Assembly (NCBI RefSeq): GCF_040419245.1
Contig: NZ_JAZHOH010000001.1
Coordinates: 868,001 to 932,000, forward strand
DNA length: 64,000 nucleotides
DNA from: Ewingella sp. CoE-038-23
GTDB taxonomy: Bacteria; Pseudomonadota; Gammaproteobacteria; Enterobacterales; Enterobacteriaceae
Reading direction: 5' to 3'
Part shown: piece by piece, positions 43,801 through 51,183 of the stretch
How the letters are laid out: each line of letters begins with the position of its first letter
Numbering within the stretch: the first letter of the stretch is position 1
Notes under the pieces: generated by a model
Seen by the model: only the letters and a program-made list of their open reading frames with translations
Told to the model about the DNA's origin: nothing
Database searches by the model: none
Position numbers and translations under genes: made by a program

Positions 43801-46382
43801 AACAGCAGCGCCACCGCCGTCGGGAATAGCAGCAGCGTGGCGATAAAGCCCAGCCAGTAGGCCGGATTGGGCACTATCGTGATAGTGCAAAACAGCATCA
43901 CCAGCAGGCTTGGCGCCACCAGGCTGCGGCGCAGGTTGTCGAGCAGTTTCCAGCGCGACAGGGTACTTAGCGGGTTGGCGTGGCGCGTGCCATCGGCCCG
44001 CCGCACCCGCAGGCGCAGCCAGTTGAGCAACTGCCAGTCGCCGCGGATCCAGCGCGAACGGCGCGCCGCGTCCACCAGATAGTTGGCCGGATATTGCTCA
44101 TACAGCACCACGTCGCTCAGCATGCCGGAACGGGCGTAGCAGCCTTCCAACAGGTCGTGGCTGAGCACCAGATTTTCCGGGCAGGTGTTGTGGGTGGCCT
44201 GAGTGAACATATCGACATCGTAGATGCCCTTGCCGACAAAAGATCCCTCGCCAAACAGGTCCTGATAGATGTCTGACGACATGGAGGAGTAAGGATCATT
44301 GCCCGGCTTACTGCTGCTCAGGGCGGCGTAGCGCCCCTGACCGTAGCGCGGGATCTCCTCAGCCAGTCGCGGTTGCAGGATGGCGTAGCCCTCGACCACT
44401 CGACCAAGTTCAGCGTCAAAAATCGGATGGTTGAGCGGGTGGGCCATGGCGGCAACCAGCTGATGGGCCGTGGCGCGGGGCAGCACGGTATCGCTGTCGA
44501 GGGTAATGACGTACTTCACCTTGGAGAGCTGTTGCTGAGTGGCACCAATCACGGTGGAGAAAGCGTTGCTCTGGCCACGCAGCCAGTGGTTAAGGGCGCT
44601 CAGCTTGCCGCGTTTGCGCTCATAGCCCATCCATACGCCTTGCGACGGGTTGAACTCACTTTCGCGATGCAGCAGGCTGAACAGTCCGTCGGGTGCCTGC
44701 GGATAGCGGCGATTGAGCAGCTCGATTTGCGCCGTGGCGTATTCCAGCAGGCGATCGTCGGCGTCGCGATAACGGGTGTTACTGTCGTGAAAATCGGCGA
44801 TCAGGGCGAAATAGAGGTGAGCGCGGGTGTTGCCGAGATAACAGACTTCGAGGCTGTTGACCAAGGCGTCAATCCCCGCGCGGCTGCCGAGCAGGCAGGG
44901 AATGGCCACCAGCGTGCTGAAGCGTTCGGGGATCTCTTTGGAGAAATCCAGCCGTGGCAAAGGGTGCGGCGTGCGGCTGCGGGTGGTGGCTTCGCTCAGT
45001 AAACTCATCACAAACTGGCTACAGACAATCACAATCGGAATAGCCAGCAGCCACAGCGGCCAGGTCATGCCTCGATCGTGGGTGTGCAGCAGCAGATCGG
45101 CGGTGAGGGCGGTGATTAGCAGGCTCAGGCTGCCCAGCCATGAAAGCAAAGGGGTTTTGTTGAGCTGCTGGCGAAAACGGCTGAGGGCTGAATAGCGGAT
45201 ATCCAGATGCTTCTCGAGCGCGTCGCGGCCTTTATCCACCAGAAAATAGCCGACGTGGCGCATGCGGCTGTCCGGCGGCGCGGCTTGGGTCAGGGCAATC
45301 ACCTGCCGGGCAACGCCGGCTTCATCATAAATACAGTGGCGCGCCAGCATCTCAATCACGTGGCGATAATTATCGCGGGTGTCGAAGTGCATGGTCGGAT
45401 AAATGCCCGCCGGGTCCTGGTGCAAGATGCTCTCCACCAGACTCATGCTTTCGGCGAAGTCCGCCCAGTCCATCTCATTCAACTGGCGCAGGCCAATAAT
45501 GCTGTTACTGACGGAGAGCTGGCTGACGGCTAACTGCTGGTTGAAACGGGCAATCAGCTCAGAGGTGGTCAGGCCGACCTCGGTCAGACGCTGCTCAATC
45601 CAGGTCAACGGCAGGGCCAGCATCGAGCCGTGGCCTTGCAGTCGGCGCACTAACTCGGCGACAAAGGCACTGGTGCGCGGCGGGTTGGTGCGCGCCATGT
45701 CGGCGATCACGATGATCAAACGCGCCGGGTCGTTTTCGGCGGTGTCCTGCATTTTGTTCACCCAGCGGTCGGCCAGATTGCGCTCTTGCTGGGCCTTCGC
45801 CACGTCGATACTCACTCGCCGCAGATTCTCAATCAGCGCCAGACGCAGCATGCCGGGCAGCGCCCACAGCTCGCCCAGTTTCAGCGGCGTGACTTTCTGG
45901 TAGGCGGTCATAAAACGCGTAAGGGTGGTGGCATCCCAGTGGCCGTCGCTGTGGGCGATAACCTCGGTAGCGATGTCATAGATGCGCGGGCAGTTGTGCG
46001 GCGCAGCCAGCGCGGGCAGGCCTTTACCGAAGTTTTTCGGCAACAGCTGACGCACCAGGCGAATCTGTTCTTCAATCAGATAAAAGTTATCGAGCAGCCA
46101 CTCGCCAGCCGGGGCGATGCTTTTTTTGTCGCCCGTGCTGAGGATCTGACAGTTACGCGTCAGCATGGTTTCATTGGCATCCAGCCGTTTGAGCAGGTAA
46201 TAAGGCGCTTTTTTGCTCGACAGCTTATGGGATTGCGCCAGTTTTCGGCCGTAGCGCTCCATCTGATCTACTGAGAATAACTCCGCTTGAATGGCGGACG
46301 TTTCCTGATTTTCTTTCGTACTACCGGCTGAAACCGGCTGATCTTTATGACTTTTAAACCAATCACTGAACGGGATTTTCAC
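37815..46382 (-). CDS. ndvB: Giant cyclic beta-1,2-glucan synthase-type protein (GT84 plus GH94)
   Basis: 2855 residues, the length of rhizobial NdvB/ChvB and Brucella Cgs. N-terminal part (about 1-420) with two helices near 410-460. Glycosyltransferase domain about 470-860 with LDSDTVLPR near residue 625 and the RWIRGDW motif near 775; four or more membrane helices follow (about 810-1010). Next a glycoamylase-like domain (about 1050-1530), a carbohydrate-binding domain, and a C-terminal GH94 phosphorylase module with the catalytic Asp in GAGDWNDGMN near 2535. These enzymes make, cyclise and size-control periplasmic beta-1,2-glucan for osmoadaptation and host contact. No glucan exporter (ndvA/chvA) is adjacent. 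Symbol by family; product linkage not tested. Confidence 0.88.
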   Translation of the reverse strand: MKIPFSDWFKSHKDQPVSAGSTKENQETSAIQAELFSVDQMERYGRKLAQSHKLSSKKAPYYLLKRLDANETMLTRNCQILSTGDKKSIAPAGEWLLDNFYLIEEQIRLVRQLLPKNFGKGLPALAAPHNCPRIYDIATEVIAHSDGHWDATTLTRFMTAYQKVTPLKLGELWALPGMLRLALIENLRRVSIDVAKAQQERNLADRWVNKMQDTAENDPARLIIVIADMARTNPPRTSAFVAELVRRLQGHGSMLALPLTWIEQRLTEVGLTTSELIARFNQQLAVSQLSVSNSIIGLRQLNEMDWADFAESMSLVESILHQDPAGIYPTMHFDTRDNYRHVIEMLARHCIYDEAGVARQVIALTQAAPPDSRMRHVGYFLVDKGRDALEKHLDIRYSALSRFRQQLNKTPLLSWLGSLSLLITALTADLLLHTHDRGMTWPLWLLAIPIVIVCSQFVMSLLSEATTRSRTPHPLPRLDFSKEIPERFSTLVAIPCLLGSRAGIDALVNSLEVCYLGNTRAHLYFALIADFHDSNTRYRDADDRLLEYATAQIELLNRRYPQAPDGLFSLLHRESEFNPSQGVWMGYERKRGKLSALNHWLRGQSNAFSTVIGATQQQLSKVKYVITLDSDTVLPRATAHQLVAAMAHPLNHPIFDAELGRVVEGYAILQPRLAEEIPRYGQGRYAALSSSKPGNDPYSSMSSDIYQDLFGEGSFVGKGIYDVDMFTQATHNTCPENLVLSHDLLEGCYARSGMLSDVVLYEQYPANYLVDAARRSRWIRGDWQLLNWLRLRVRRADGTRHANPLSTLSRWKLLDNLRRSLVAPSLLVMLFCTITIVPNPAYWLGFIATLLLFPTAVALLLDLLNKGPRRPLLQHVKTVLASTLTRLSHLLLTLSTLPHESYYNLKAILVTLWRLAISHKHLNEWASFDASKTRYSLSPENFYRAMWVNPLAGVLFVLLTLHFNPLYMTLAVPLGVLWFFAPRLLSWMSKTPGKPQADINLKQRRFLRQTARETWAFFATFVNKDENWLPPDNYQEVPEPVIAHRTSPTNIGLSLLANMTAMDFGYITQGDLLLRTTNTLDTLDKLEHYRGHLYNWYDTRTLAPLNPRYISSVDSGNLAGHLLTLSTGLAALRHLPAIDIKQVLAGIEDTLYLVESGAGTGKRETLKPLRQHWLNASGLPQHQVFNELNAMLTLTSTLLLEPNGDVRWLSALKVQLSEFCQEWALLYGWMQQEPGGKVLPSLVWLSQLEGKVPGLNRAKIALTVTLARKRLVLISELEKRLADHARMDFKFLYNTTTSLLSVGYNCDINKLDSGHYDLLPSEIRLTNYFTIATNQLPLKSWFALGRLFTQIDKKPSLMSWSGSMFEYLMPQLVMPGYPDTLLVQMCRAAVKRQIDWGNEHGVPWGISESAYASFDPNHNYQYHAFGVPGLGLKRGLGEDMVIAPYATLMALVVEPQKACGNLLELEALGARGQYGFYEALDHTPSRLNRGQSYVIVRSYMAHHQGMGFLALSHLLLDAPMVDRFAANTSFQSARLLLQERVPDAVDLYSPRRQFESVEGSLQAVNVDIREFNNVDSPIPEVQLLSNTHYHLMLTQAGGGYSTWHNLALTRWREDATRDQRGTFCYISDPQTGEVWSNAWQPMGQKASLYQAVFTDASVEFKRTEGQLIMHTKIVVSPEDDVELRRMTLTHRGRQPRVIEITTYAEVVLAPAANDLTHPAFSNLFIQTELVADREGILCHRRPREENEACPWLFHMLAIHGPTDRETSFETDRAAFIGRGHTSADPQALANPGPLGNSAGPVLDPIVAIRQRVVLKPGVPLVIDMVYGITPERHLSLAMMEKYRDHNIADRVFELAWSHSQVTLRQINANEDDANFYNRLASAVLFPSAELRADAQTLGRNRRGQSGLWGHALSGDLPIVLLSITSAENILMVTHLIRAHNYWRLKGLSVDLVILSNDQGGYQQELHNEIMSRVAAGAESSLMDKPGGIFVRKGEHMTSEDRTLLMSVASIWFDDRHGGLLDQFNQKMQQPQNIQPLLVPMSILPKNLHAPREFDTHSLSFFNGLGGFSPDGREYQILLPEGKNTPAPWSNVIANANFGTVISESGQAYTWFENAHEYRLTPWENDPVTDGSGEAFYLRDEESGEVWSPMPLPVRGDGDYLTRHGFGYCRFEHRQSGIDSELTVLVAEHAPVKLFILTLSNSSGRPRKLSATGYVEWIMADLRAKSAMHVMTRSASVDKGCGVLATNYYGSNGSERTAFFAVTGVHCSVSGDRREFLGRNGSPRAPAAMQFQRLSGKTGAGLDPCGAVQSATTLIDGDQRTFVFTLGLGQNAQDAEQLIRQFLDENAARRELDNIHHHWHQVLDKIQIHTPEPSVNLLTNGWLIYQTLACRIMARSGYYQSGGAFGFRDQLQDTLSLTHAAPERMREQILLCASRQFAEGDVQHWWHPPSGNGVRTRCSDDYLWLPLAMCHYIEVTGDVAIADQPVGYIEARLLAPEEESFYEQPTLSNLNESLFEHGVRAIKHGLNFGKNGLPLMGAGDWNDGMNNVGIKGQGESVWLGFFLYNVLQRFAALAERLGKAEIATLCQQQAATLKQNLHDNAWDGEWYLRGYFDSGETLGSHLNNECQIDAIAQSWSVLSGAGDPERSQLAMKQLDNRLVDDQAGLIRLLTPPFNGDGPNPGYIRGYLPGVRENGGQYTHGAIWAVMAFAEMGDIERAWQLMSLINPINHSLNAEGVDRYKVEPYVITADIYTVDPHNGRGGWSWYTGSAGWTYRLITESLLGIKRHGEFISIHTRLPADWPQVSLTYQQGSSQYHITVKRGENGYQVVMDGQPVSDGMIPVRDDGVNHQVEVWLAE

Positions 46383-46538
46383 GCAAACATTCCTTATGCG
46401 TACGCAAAAGGACAGGCTTAGACACGACGATGTGGGTACGCAAATTGAGTGAAGAAATAGCGAGGAAGCTTCACGGATGAACGGTGTAGAAAATAACCGG
46501 TTGGTTTAAGCTTAGCAGTGTTCTTCGTGGTGCTGAGT

Positions 46539-46763
46539 TTATATTACAGAGTTGCGAATGGGCTTGGCTTTGCCTTTGACGATTTTCAGCGCTTTATCCG
46601 GGTCGCCCGCCACAAATTCAAAGGTCGGTGAATAGTAAAAAGGCAGCCAGCCGCCGTAGCCGCTTTCCCATTCCCAACGGACCGGGCAAGGCCACAGAAT
46701 ATCTTCATACATAATGTAGTAAGTCCATCGTCCGTGAGGGCGACGTGGTTTGGGTGTTTTCAT
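46539..46763 (-). CDS. Small aromatic-rich hypothetical protein
   Basis: 74 residues, unusually rich in Trp, Tyr and Pro in the first half (GRWTYYIMYEDILWPCPVRWEWESGYGGWLPFYY) and basic at both ends. No signal peptide. I do not recognise it. The ATG lacks a convincing ribosome site (the nearest purine run, GGAAC, is 18 bases away). It is either a small gene of unknown role or a remnant; the conserved-looking aromatic pattern favours a gene. Confidence 0.5.
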   Translation of the reverse strand: MKTPKPRRPHGRWTYYIMYEDILWPCPVRWEWESGYGGWLPFYYSPTFEFVAGDPDKALKIVKGKAKPIRNSVI

Positions 46764-46880
46764 AAATTGGCCGGGCGGAGTTCCTACAGGACACAGGTTA
46801 TATTTTGAACCCCTGAGCCCTAGGTTTCAAGCCTTGTCCCGCGCGCGGCGTCAGACGATCGGACGCGTCCCTCGGGCTTA

Positions 46881-47063
46881 GCCCACCGCATCAGTGCCTG
46901 TGAGCTTCAGGGTAAGTCGAACAACGAGATCAGCCAAATCCTCAATCGCAGCCCGAAAACCACCAGTGCGCAGAAGAAAAGCGTGCTGCAAAAACTCAAC
47001 GTAGGCAGCATTGCCGAACTGATTTCCGTCAGCGCTATTAATCAGCGGGTGAATCCGCTCTGA
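46881..47063 (+). pseudogene. Remnant of a LuxR/RcsB-type response regulator
   Basis: After an in-frame TAG at 46878-46880 the frame codes QGKSNNEISQILNRSPK and then a helix QKKSVLQKLNVGSIAEL, ending at TGA 47061-47063. This is the C-terminal DNA-binding half of a LuxR-type helix-turn-helix; NRSPKTTSAQKKSVLQKL is close to the recognition region of RcsB (NRSIKTISSQKKSA). The receiver domain and start are missing, and the preceding bases do not continue the family. It is a degenerate 3' end of a lost regulator gene. Confidence 0.75.
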
Positions 47064-47126
47064 AGTTAAAAATGCTATCCTTATTGGACTCACTTAACCG
47101 CCAGTCTGATAGAGGAGGGCAAAACG

Positions 47127-47957
47127 ATGCAGGGCGTACCGGAGCTTTTCCCCTACGACAAGGACTGCGCGCAGTTTAAGGCCTTGCCACAGCTGCCCGG
47201 CGTAGAGCTGTATCACGCGCACATTGATCGCTATGCTTTTGAGCCTCACTCCCACGAGGCTTTTGGCATTGGCGCCATTGAACAGGGCGCCGAGCGTTTT
47301 CGCTATCGCGGCGCTGACCATCTGGCGTCGGCGGGTTCGCTGGTGATGATGAACCCGGATGAGATTCACACCGGCCAGTCGGAAACCGAAGGCGGCTGGC
47401 TCTATCGCATGATTTACATCGAGCCGCAGGTGTTTGAAGAGTTGTCCGGCGAACGCGCTCGCTGGTTCACCGACGCCGTACGCCACGACCCGCGCGCTGC
47501 GCGCCAACTGTCGCAACTGCTCTCCGGGTTGTGGGAAACTAACGACGCGCTGACCCGCGACGGCCTGATGCTGGCGGTGACTGACCTGCTGCGCCCGCAC
47601 ACTCACGTCGGGCATCGGCTGCGTTCCGAGCCTGCGCACCGTTTTGACCGGGTGACTGATTACCTGCGGGAAAACTTCGCCAACAACATCACTTTGGATG
47701 AGCTGGCGTCGCTGGTCAGCCTCAGCCCGTACCACTTCCTGCGGAAATTCAAACAGCAGATGCACGTCACGCCGCACCAGATGCTGATGGCGATTCGCCT
47801 CAACGAAGCCAAGCGCATGCTGAGTTTTGGCATCCCTGCCGCGCAGGTGGCCTTCAGCGTTGGCTTGACCGATCAAGCGCACCTGACACGCGCCTTCTCC
47901 AACCGCTATGGCTCGACCCCGGTGCGTTATCAAAAGCAGGTCGCGTCCGGTAAATAA
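47127..47957 (+). CDS. AraC-family regulator with cupin sensor domain
   Basis: 276 residues. N-terminal AraC-binding cupin (about 20-155) with the HSHEAFGIGAIEQGAERFRYRG and MMNPDEIHTG blocks, and two C-terminal helix-turn-helices (ITLDELASLVSLSPYHFLRKFKQQM and AAQVAFSVGLTDQAHLTRAFSNRYGSTP). GAGGAGGGCAAAACG precedes the ATG. Located 119 bases upstream of the DMT transporter on the same strand; such AraC plus EamA pairs are common, with the regulator controlling the exporter. No terminator separates them. Confidence 0.88.
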   Translation: MQGVPELFPYDKDCAQFKALPQLPGVELYHAHIDRYAFEPHSHEAFGIGAIEQGAERFRYRGADHLASAGSLVMMNPDEIHTGQSETEGGWLYRMIYIEPQVFEELSGERARWFTDAVRHDPRAARQLSQLLSGLWETNDALTRDGLMLAVTDLLRPHTHVGHRLRSEPAHRFDRVTDYLRENFANNITLDELASLVSLSPYHFLRKFKQQMHVTPHQMLMAIRLNEAKRMLSFGIPAAQVAFSVGLTDQAHLTRAFSNRYGSTPVRYQKQVASGK

Positions 47958-48076
47958 CCCTCCAATGCGTTAACTCCTCGCTTTACCCTTCTTCGCCAAG
48001 TGCGCAATTTCCTACAATACAGCCCGGACGCCTCTCTTTACCCTGACGGCATGTAAATGTTTTCTAGAGGTTAAAA

Positions 48077-49051
48077 ATGTTAAAAGGCGTCCTGTTCGCC
48101 CTGGCTTCGGGTTTAATGTGGGGACTGATTTTTGTTGGGCCGATGATTGTGCCGGACTATCCGGCGTCGATGCAGTCCACCGGCCGTTACGTGGCTTTTG
48201 GCGCGATTGCGCTGGTGGTGGCGTGGATCAAACGCGACGCGCTGCGCGAGCTGTCGCGCGCCGACTGGATTGAAGCGCTGAAGCAGACGGTGATCGGCAA
48301 CCTGATCTATTACTTCTTCCTCGCCAGCGCCATTCAGCGCACCGGATCGCCGATTTCCACCATGATTATCGGCACGCTGCCGGTGGTTATCTCGGTTTCG
48401 GCCAACCTGTTTTATGGTCAGAAGGAGGGCAAGCTGTCGTGGCGTAAGCTCACGCCGGCTCTGCTGGTGATTGCGCTGGGTCTGGGGTTGGTCAACGTCG
48501 CCGAGCTGAAGGGCAATACCGAGCCGTTTGACCCATGGCGCTACGGCACGGGTATCGCCATGGCCTTAGCCGCGCTGGCCTGCTGGACTTGGTTCCCGTT
48601 GCGCAATGCCCGCTGGCTGCGCGAAAACCCGGACAAGTCGCCAATCACCTGGTCGGCGGCGCAGGGCCTCGTGACCCTGCCTCTGGCGACGGTCGCTTTC
48701 CTGCTGGTTTGCGCCCAGCTGTCGATCAGCCACTCCGGCATCGCGCTGCCGTTCGGCCCGCGCCCGTGGGTGTTTATCGGCCTGATGATCGCTATTGGCG
48801 TGTTCTGCTCATGGGTAGGTGCACTGTGCTGGAACGAAGCTAGCCAGCGCCTGCCGACCGTGCTGCTCGGGCCGCTGATAGTGTTCGAAATTCTGGCCGG
48901 TCTGGGCTACGCCTTCCTGCTGCGCCACCAGTGGCCGCCGCTGATGACCTTAGCCGGTATCGCCTGTCTGGTGATTGGGGTGATTGTTGCAATGCGCATC
49001 AAACCTGAGCCGGTGCAGCCACTGGCGCAAAAGAATCTGCATACACCATAA
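48077..49051 (+). CDS. DMT-superfamily (EamA) transporter
   Basis: 324 residues with ten helices in two EamA halves. The first half begins MLKGVLFALASGLMWGLIFVGPMI; the second carries WTWFPLRNARWLRENP, a sequence typical of one enterobacterial EamA subgroup. It probably exports an amino acid or metabolite. CTAGAGGTTAAAA is before the ATG. Direction and substrate are inferred from the family only. The AraC gene upstream is the likely regulator. Confidence 0.85.
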   Translation: MLKGVLFALASGLMWGLIFVGPMIVPDYPASMQSTGRYVAFGAIALVVAWIKRDALRELSRADWIEALKQTVIGNLIYYFFLASAIQRTGSPISTMIIGTLPVVISVSANLFYGQKEGKLSWRKLTPALLVIALGLGLVNVAELKGNTEPFDPWRYGTGIAMALAALACWTWFPLRNARWLRENPDKSPITWSAAQGLVTLPLATVAFLLVCAQLSISHSGIALPFGPRPWVFIGLMIAIGVFCSWVGALCWNEASQRLPTVLLGPLIVFEILAGLGYAFLLRHQWPPLMTLAGIACLVIGVIVAMRIKPEPVQPLAQKNLHTP

Positions 49052-49212
49052 TTAGGCGTCGGGGCTTCTAAGGCTATAAAGGACGAGATGTAGAATCCCT
49101 ACCGGATTTGAAATTTTGCGAAAATAGCCACTTTTTCCACATTTCCTCCCTGCTTTTTTCCTCATTCTGCATAAACTGCTGACAGGGCAGTGAATTCAAT
49201 GACGGGGGAGAG

Positions 49213-49710
49213 ATGGCAGCAGAGAGCAAAGTCAAGATAGCGCGGTTCGCACGGGGGGACACCCCGGCGGTCGTCGCGCTTATTTTACCGATTCAGAATC
49301 AAGAGTTCGGCGTGGCGATCACTGCCGAGCAACAGCCCGATTTAAGCGACGTTCCCGGCTTTTACCAACAAGGTCACGGAGATTTCTGGGTAGCGAAAGT
49401 TGAAGATGAAGTGGTTGGCTGTATCAGTCTGAAGGATATTGGCGAGCAGCAGGCCGCGCTGAGAAAAATGTTTGTAGCCAAGCCGTGGCGCGGCAGCGAG
49501 TATGGGGTAGCAGGTCGCTTACTTGAGACTCTGCTGGACCACGCGCGAGCGCAGAAGCTGCAGGATATTTATCTCGGGACTACCGAAAAATTCCTCGCCG
49601 CACATCGTTTCTATGAGAAGAAAGGTTTTGTTGAAGTGGATGCGTCAGCACTTCCGGCGACTTTTCCCCGCATGTCCGTGGACGTGAAGTTTTATCATTT
49701 TTCAATTTGA
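49213..49710 (+). CDS. GNAT-family N-acetyltransferase
   Basis: 165 residues of the GNAT fold: strand pair DFWVAKVEDEVVGCISLKDI, the acetyl-CoA loop region FVAKPWRGSEYGVAGRLLETLLDHARAQ, and FLAAHRFYEKKGFVEVD. The usual Q/RxxGxG/A loop is represented by WRGSEYGVAG. GGGGGAGAG lies in front of the ATG. Acceptor substrate unknown. A small lipoprotein gene starts ten bases downstream and may be cotranscribed. Confidence 0.88.
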   Translation: MAAESKVKIARFARGDTPAVVALILPIQNQEFGVAITAEQQPDLSDVPGFYQQGHGDFWVAKVEDEVVGCISLKDIGEQQAALRKMFVAKPWRGSEYGVAGRLLETLLDHARAQKLQDIYLGTTEKFLAAHRFYEKKGFVEVDASALPATFPRMSVDVKFYHFSI

Positions 49711-49720
49711 GAATTGAGTG

Positions 49721-49888
49721 ATGTTAAGTTGGCGAAGGATTCAGGTTAAAAAGGCCTTTGTGCTGTTGCTCGGGGCCATGATGTTGACGGGGTGCGTGGC
49801 CGATAGTCGCTTGTGGGGATTGATCCCTAACTCGTCGGATGTTTGCGCGCACGGCAAAGACAGTATTACCGGAAATTGTCGCGATTAA
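49721..49888 (+). CDS. Short lipoprotein, 55 residues
   Basis: ATG at 49721, TAA at 49886-49888. MLSWRRIQVKKAFVLL then LLGAMMLTGC gives a lipoprotein signal with a long basic lead; the lipidated Cys is residue 25. Mature part is only 31 residues with two more cysteines (SDVCAHGKD and GNCRD), able to form one disulfide. The upstream site is weak (GAGTG), and it lies 10 bases after the acetyltransferase stop. A strong terminator directly follows, which supports a real transcript. It recalls small enterobacterial lipoproteins of the YhfL kind by size only. Confidence 0.65.
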   Translation: MLSWRRIQVKKAFVLLLGAMMLTGCVADSRLWGLIPNSSDVCAHGKDSITGNCRD

Positions 49889-49894
49889 TCGCGT

Positions 49895-49934
49895 AAAACG
49901 TCAGGCTAGCAGTAAAGCGGCCTGACGTTTTTTA
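49895..49934. terminator. Bidirectional terminator
   Basis: AAAACGTCAGGC (49895-49906) pairs with GCCTGACGTTTT across a 13-base loop; six T follow on the plus strand and four on the minus strand. It closes the acetyltransferase-lipoprotein unit and the convergent gene at 49949. Confidence 0.85.
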
Positions 49935-49948
49935 TGCGTCGCAATAGC

Positions 49949-50224
49949 TTAGGCTTTGGTGCCCGGCAGCAGGGATTGCGCACATTTGAACACGTCGTCG
50001 CGGAATTTCTTCGAGGCGTCGTCGAGATCTGGCGTGTTGGCCAGCTCGGCTTTGCCCGCGTCGATAGTCTCATTAACGGCGATGGTGAAGGCATTTTCAC
50101 TCTCTTGGTTAATGACGCTGCCTGCGACGCCGAACAGAATGCGCATGGCAGAAATCTGAACCAGCAATTCGCGGTTTACGCGCTCAAGTTGGTCAATACG
50201 TTTTGACTGAATATCGTCGCTCAT
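49949..50224 (-). CDS. Small cytoplasmic protein of unknown function
   Basis: 91 residues from the ATG at 50224, preceded by GAAGGAGAGCACC. No signal peptide. Helical, with a coiled-coil-like start (QSKRIDQLERVNRELLVQISAM) and an acidic second half. I do not recognise the family, though the pattern looks conserved and enterobacterial. It precedes the terminator at 49895-49934 and follows the DUF3053 lipoprotein gene on the same strand with 90 bases between. Confidence 0.7.
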   Translation of the reverse strand: MSDDIQSKRIDQLERVNRELLVQISAMRILFGVAGSVINQESENAFTIAVNETIDAGKAELANTPDLDDASKKFRDDVFKCAQSLLPGTKA

Positions 50225-50314
50225 GGTGCTCTCCTTCAAAGTAGTGGCGCACACCTTAACAAAATTGCGCGGCCAAAAAAAACCGCCATGGGCTGCCAGA
50301 CGCCGGTTGCGCGA

Positions 50315-51055
50315 TTAATGCACCATTTTCTGCATTTCGCCGCTGAGCTGAATCAGGTCGGCATTCAGCGGGACAAGTTGCTGCTGAATGTCATTGTATT
50401 TGTCGAGCGTGGCCTGTTTATCGAATTGCAGCCGATTGCCAGAAATAGTGACATTTTTGCCCTGCGCCTTGATGAAATCTGCCTTGGCGACCACCAGAGT
50501 CAGCACTTTTGGCAATAAGGTGAAGGCCTGCTCGGCCACGGCGCTAGGCTGGACCACCACTTTTTCATAAGCCTGGTCATAGACCTTTTTCAAATCATCC
50601 GGCTGCTTCAACGCGGCGTGACGGGTGTCCGCCTGTTTGCGCAGCACCACCAATTTTTCCCGCCAGTTGCTGCTGCTCTCCGCCATTTTTTGCAGCTCAT
50701 CGCGTTTTTCCAGCAGCTTGTTCACCGTCACGGTTTCATTCAGGCTGGCAAACACCGGCCCCAGCGACGCATTCATCTCTTCACTCATCTGGCGATGAAA
50801 ATCAGTGATCAGCCCATAGTCATCACTGTATTTGCCGAAATCTTTACGCTCTTCTTCGGTCAATTGCGGCACGGCGACGGTTTGCACCGCCATAATCCGA
50901 GTCTGTAAGAAGTCGATAAAGGCTTTGCGCTGGGCGGGCTCTTTATCGCCACAGCCGATGAGGGCAAGCAGCAGGGCCAGCATAATGAAAGGCAGCAGCA
51001 GATAACGCAGGGCGATGCCCCGACTTGATGAAAAGGGCAAAGATGACGTGTGCAT
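50315..51055 (-). CDS. DUF3053 lipoprotein (YiaF-like)
   Basis: 246 residues from the ATG at 51055 (AAGGAAG before it). A lipoprotein signal with LALIGC puts the Cys at residue 34, followed by Gly-Asp; Asp next to the Gly rather than directly after Cys leaves sorting uncertain. GDKEPAQRKAFIDFLQTRIM matches the start of mature E. coli YiaF (CFDKEGDQRKAFIDFLQ), and ALKQPDDLKKVYDQAYEKVVV matches its middle. The protein is mostly helical. Function unknown. The divergent DUF1615 lipoprotein gene begins 128 bases away. Confidence 0.85.
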   Translation of the reverse strand: MHTSSLPFSSSRGIALRYLLLPFIMLALLLALIGCGDKEPAQRKAFIDFLQTRIMAVQTVAVPQLTEEERKDFGKYSDDYGLITDFHRQMSEEMNASLGPVFASLNETVTVNKLLEKRDELQKMAESSSNWREKLVVLRKQADTRHAALKQPDDLKKVYDQAYEKVVVQPSAVAEQAFTLLPKVLTLVVAKADFIKAQGKNVTISGNRLQFDKQATLDKYNDIQQQLVPLNADLIQLSGEMQKMVH

Positions 51056-51183
51056 TGAAATTTTCTTCCTTATTTGAAACATTTCAACCTACAAACATAG
51101 ACTATAACCTCTGCAACGCGTATTGCGTTGCGCATTCCTGCCAGTGGGCAAGGCTCTTCACCTGCTCTCGGCAGGATAACGTA

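Noticed and set aside
47094..47933. Minus-strand frame of 279 codons over the AraC gene
   Set aside because: Antisense shadow; the plus-strand AraC protein has two helix-turn-helix motifs and GAGGAGG upstream.
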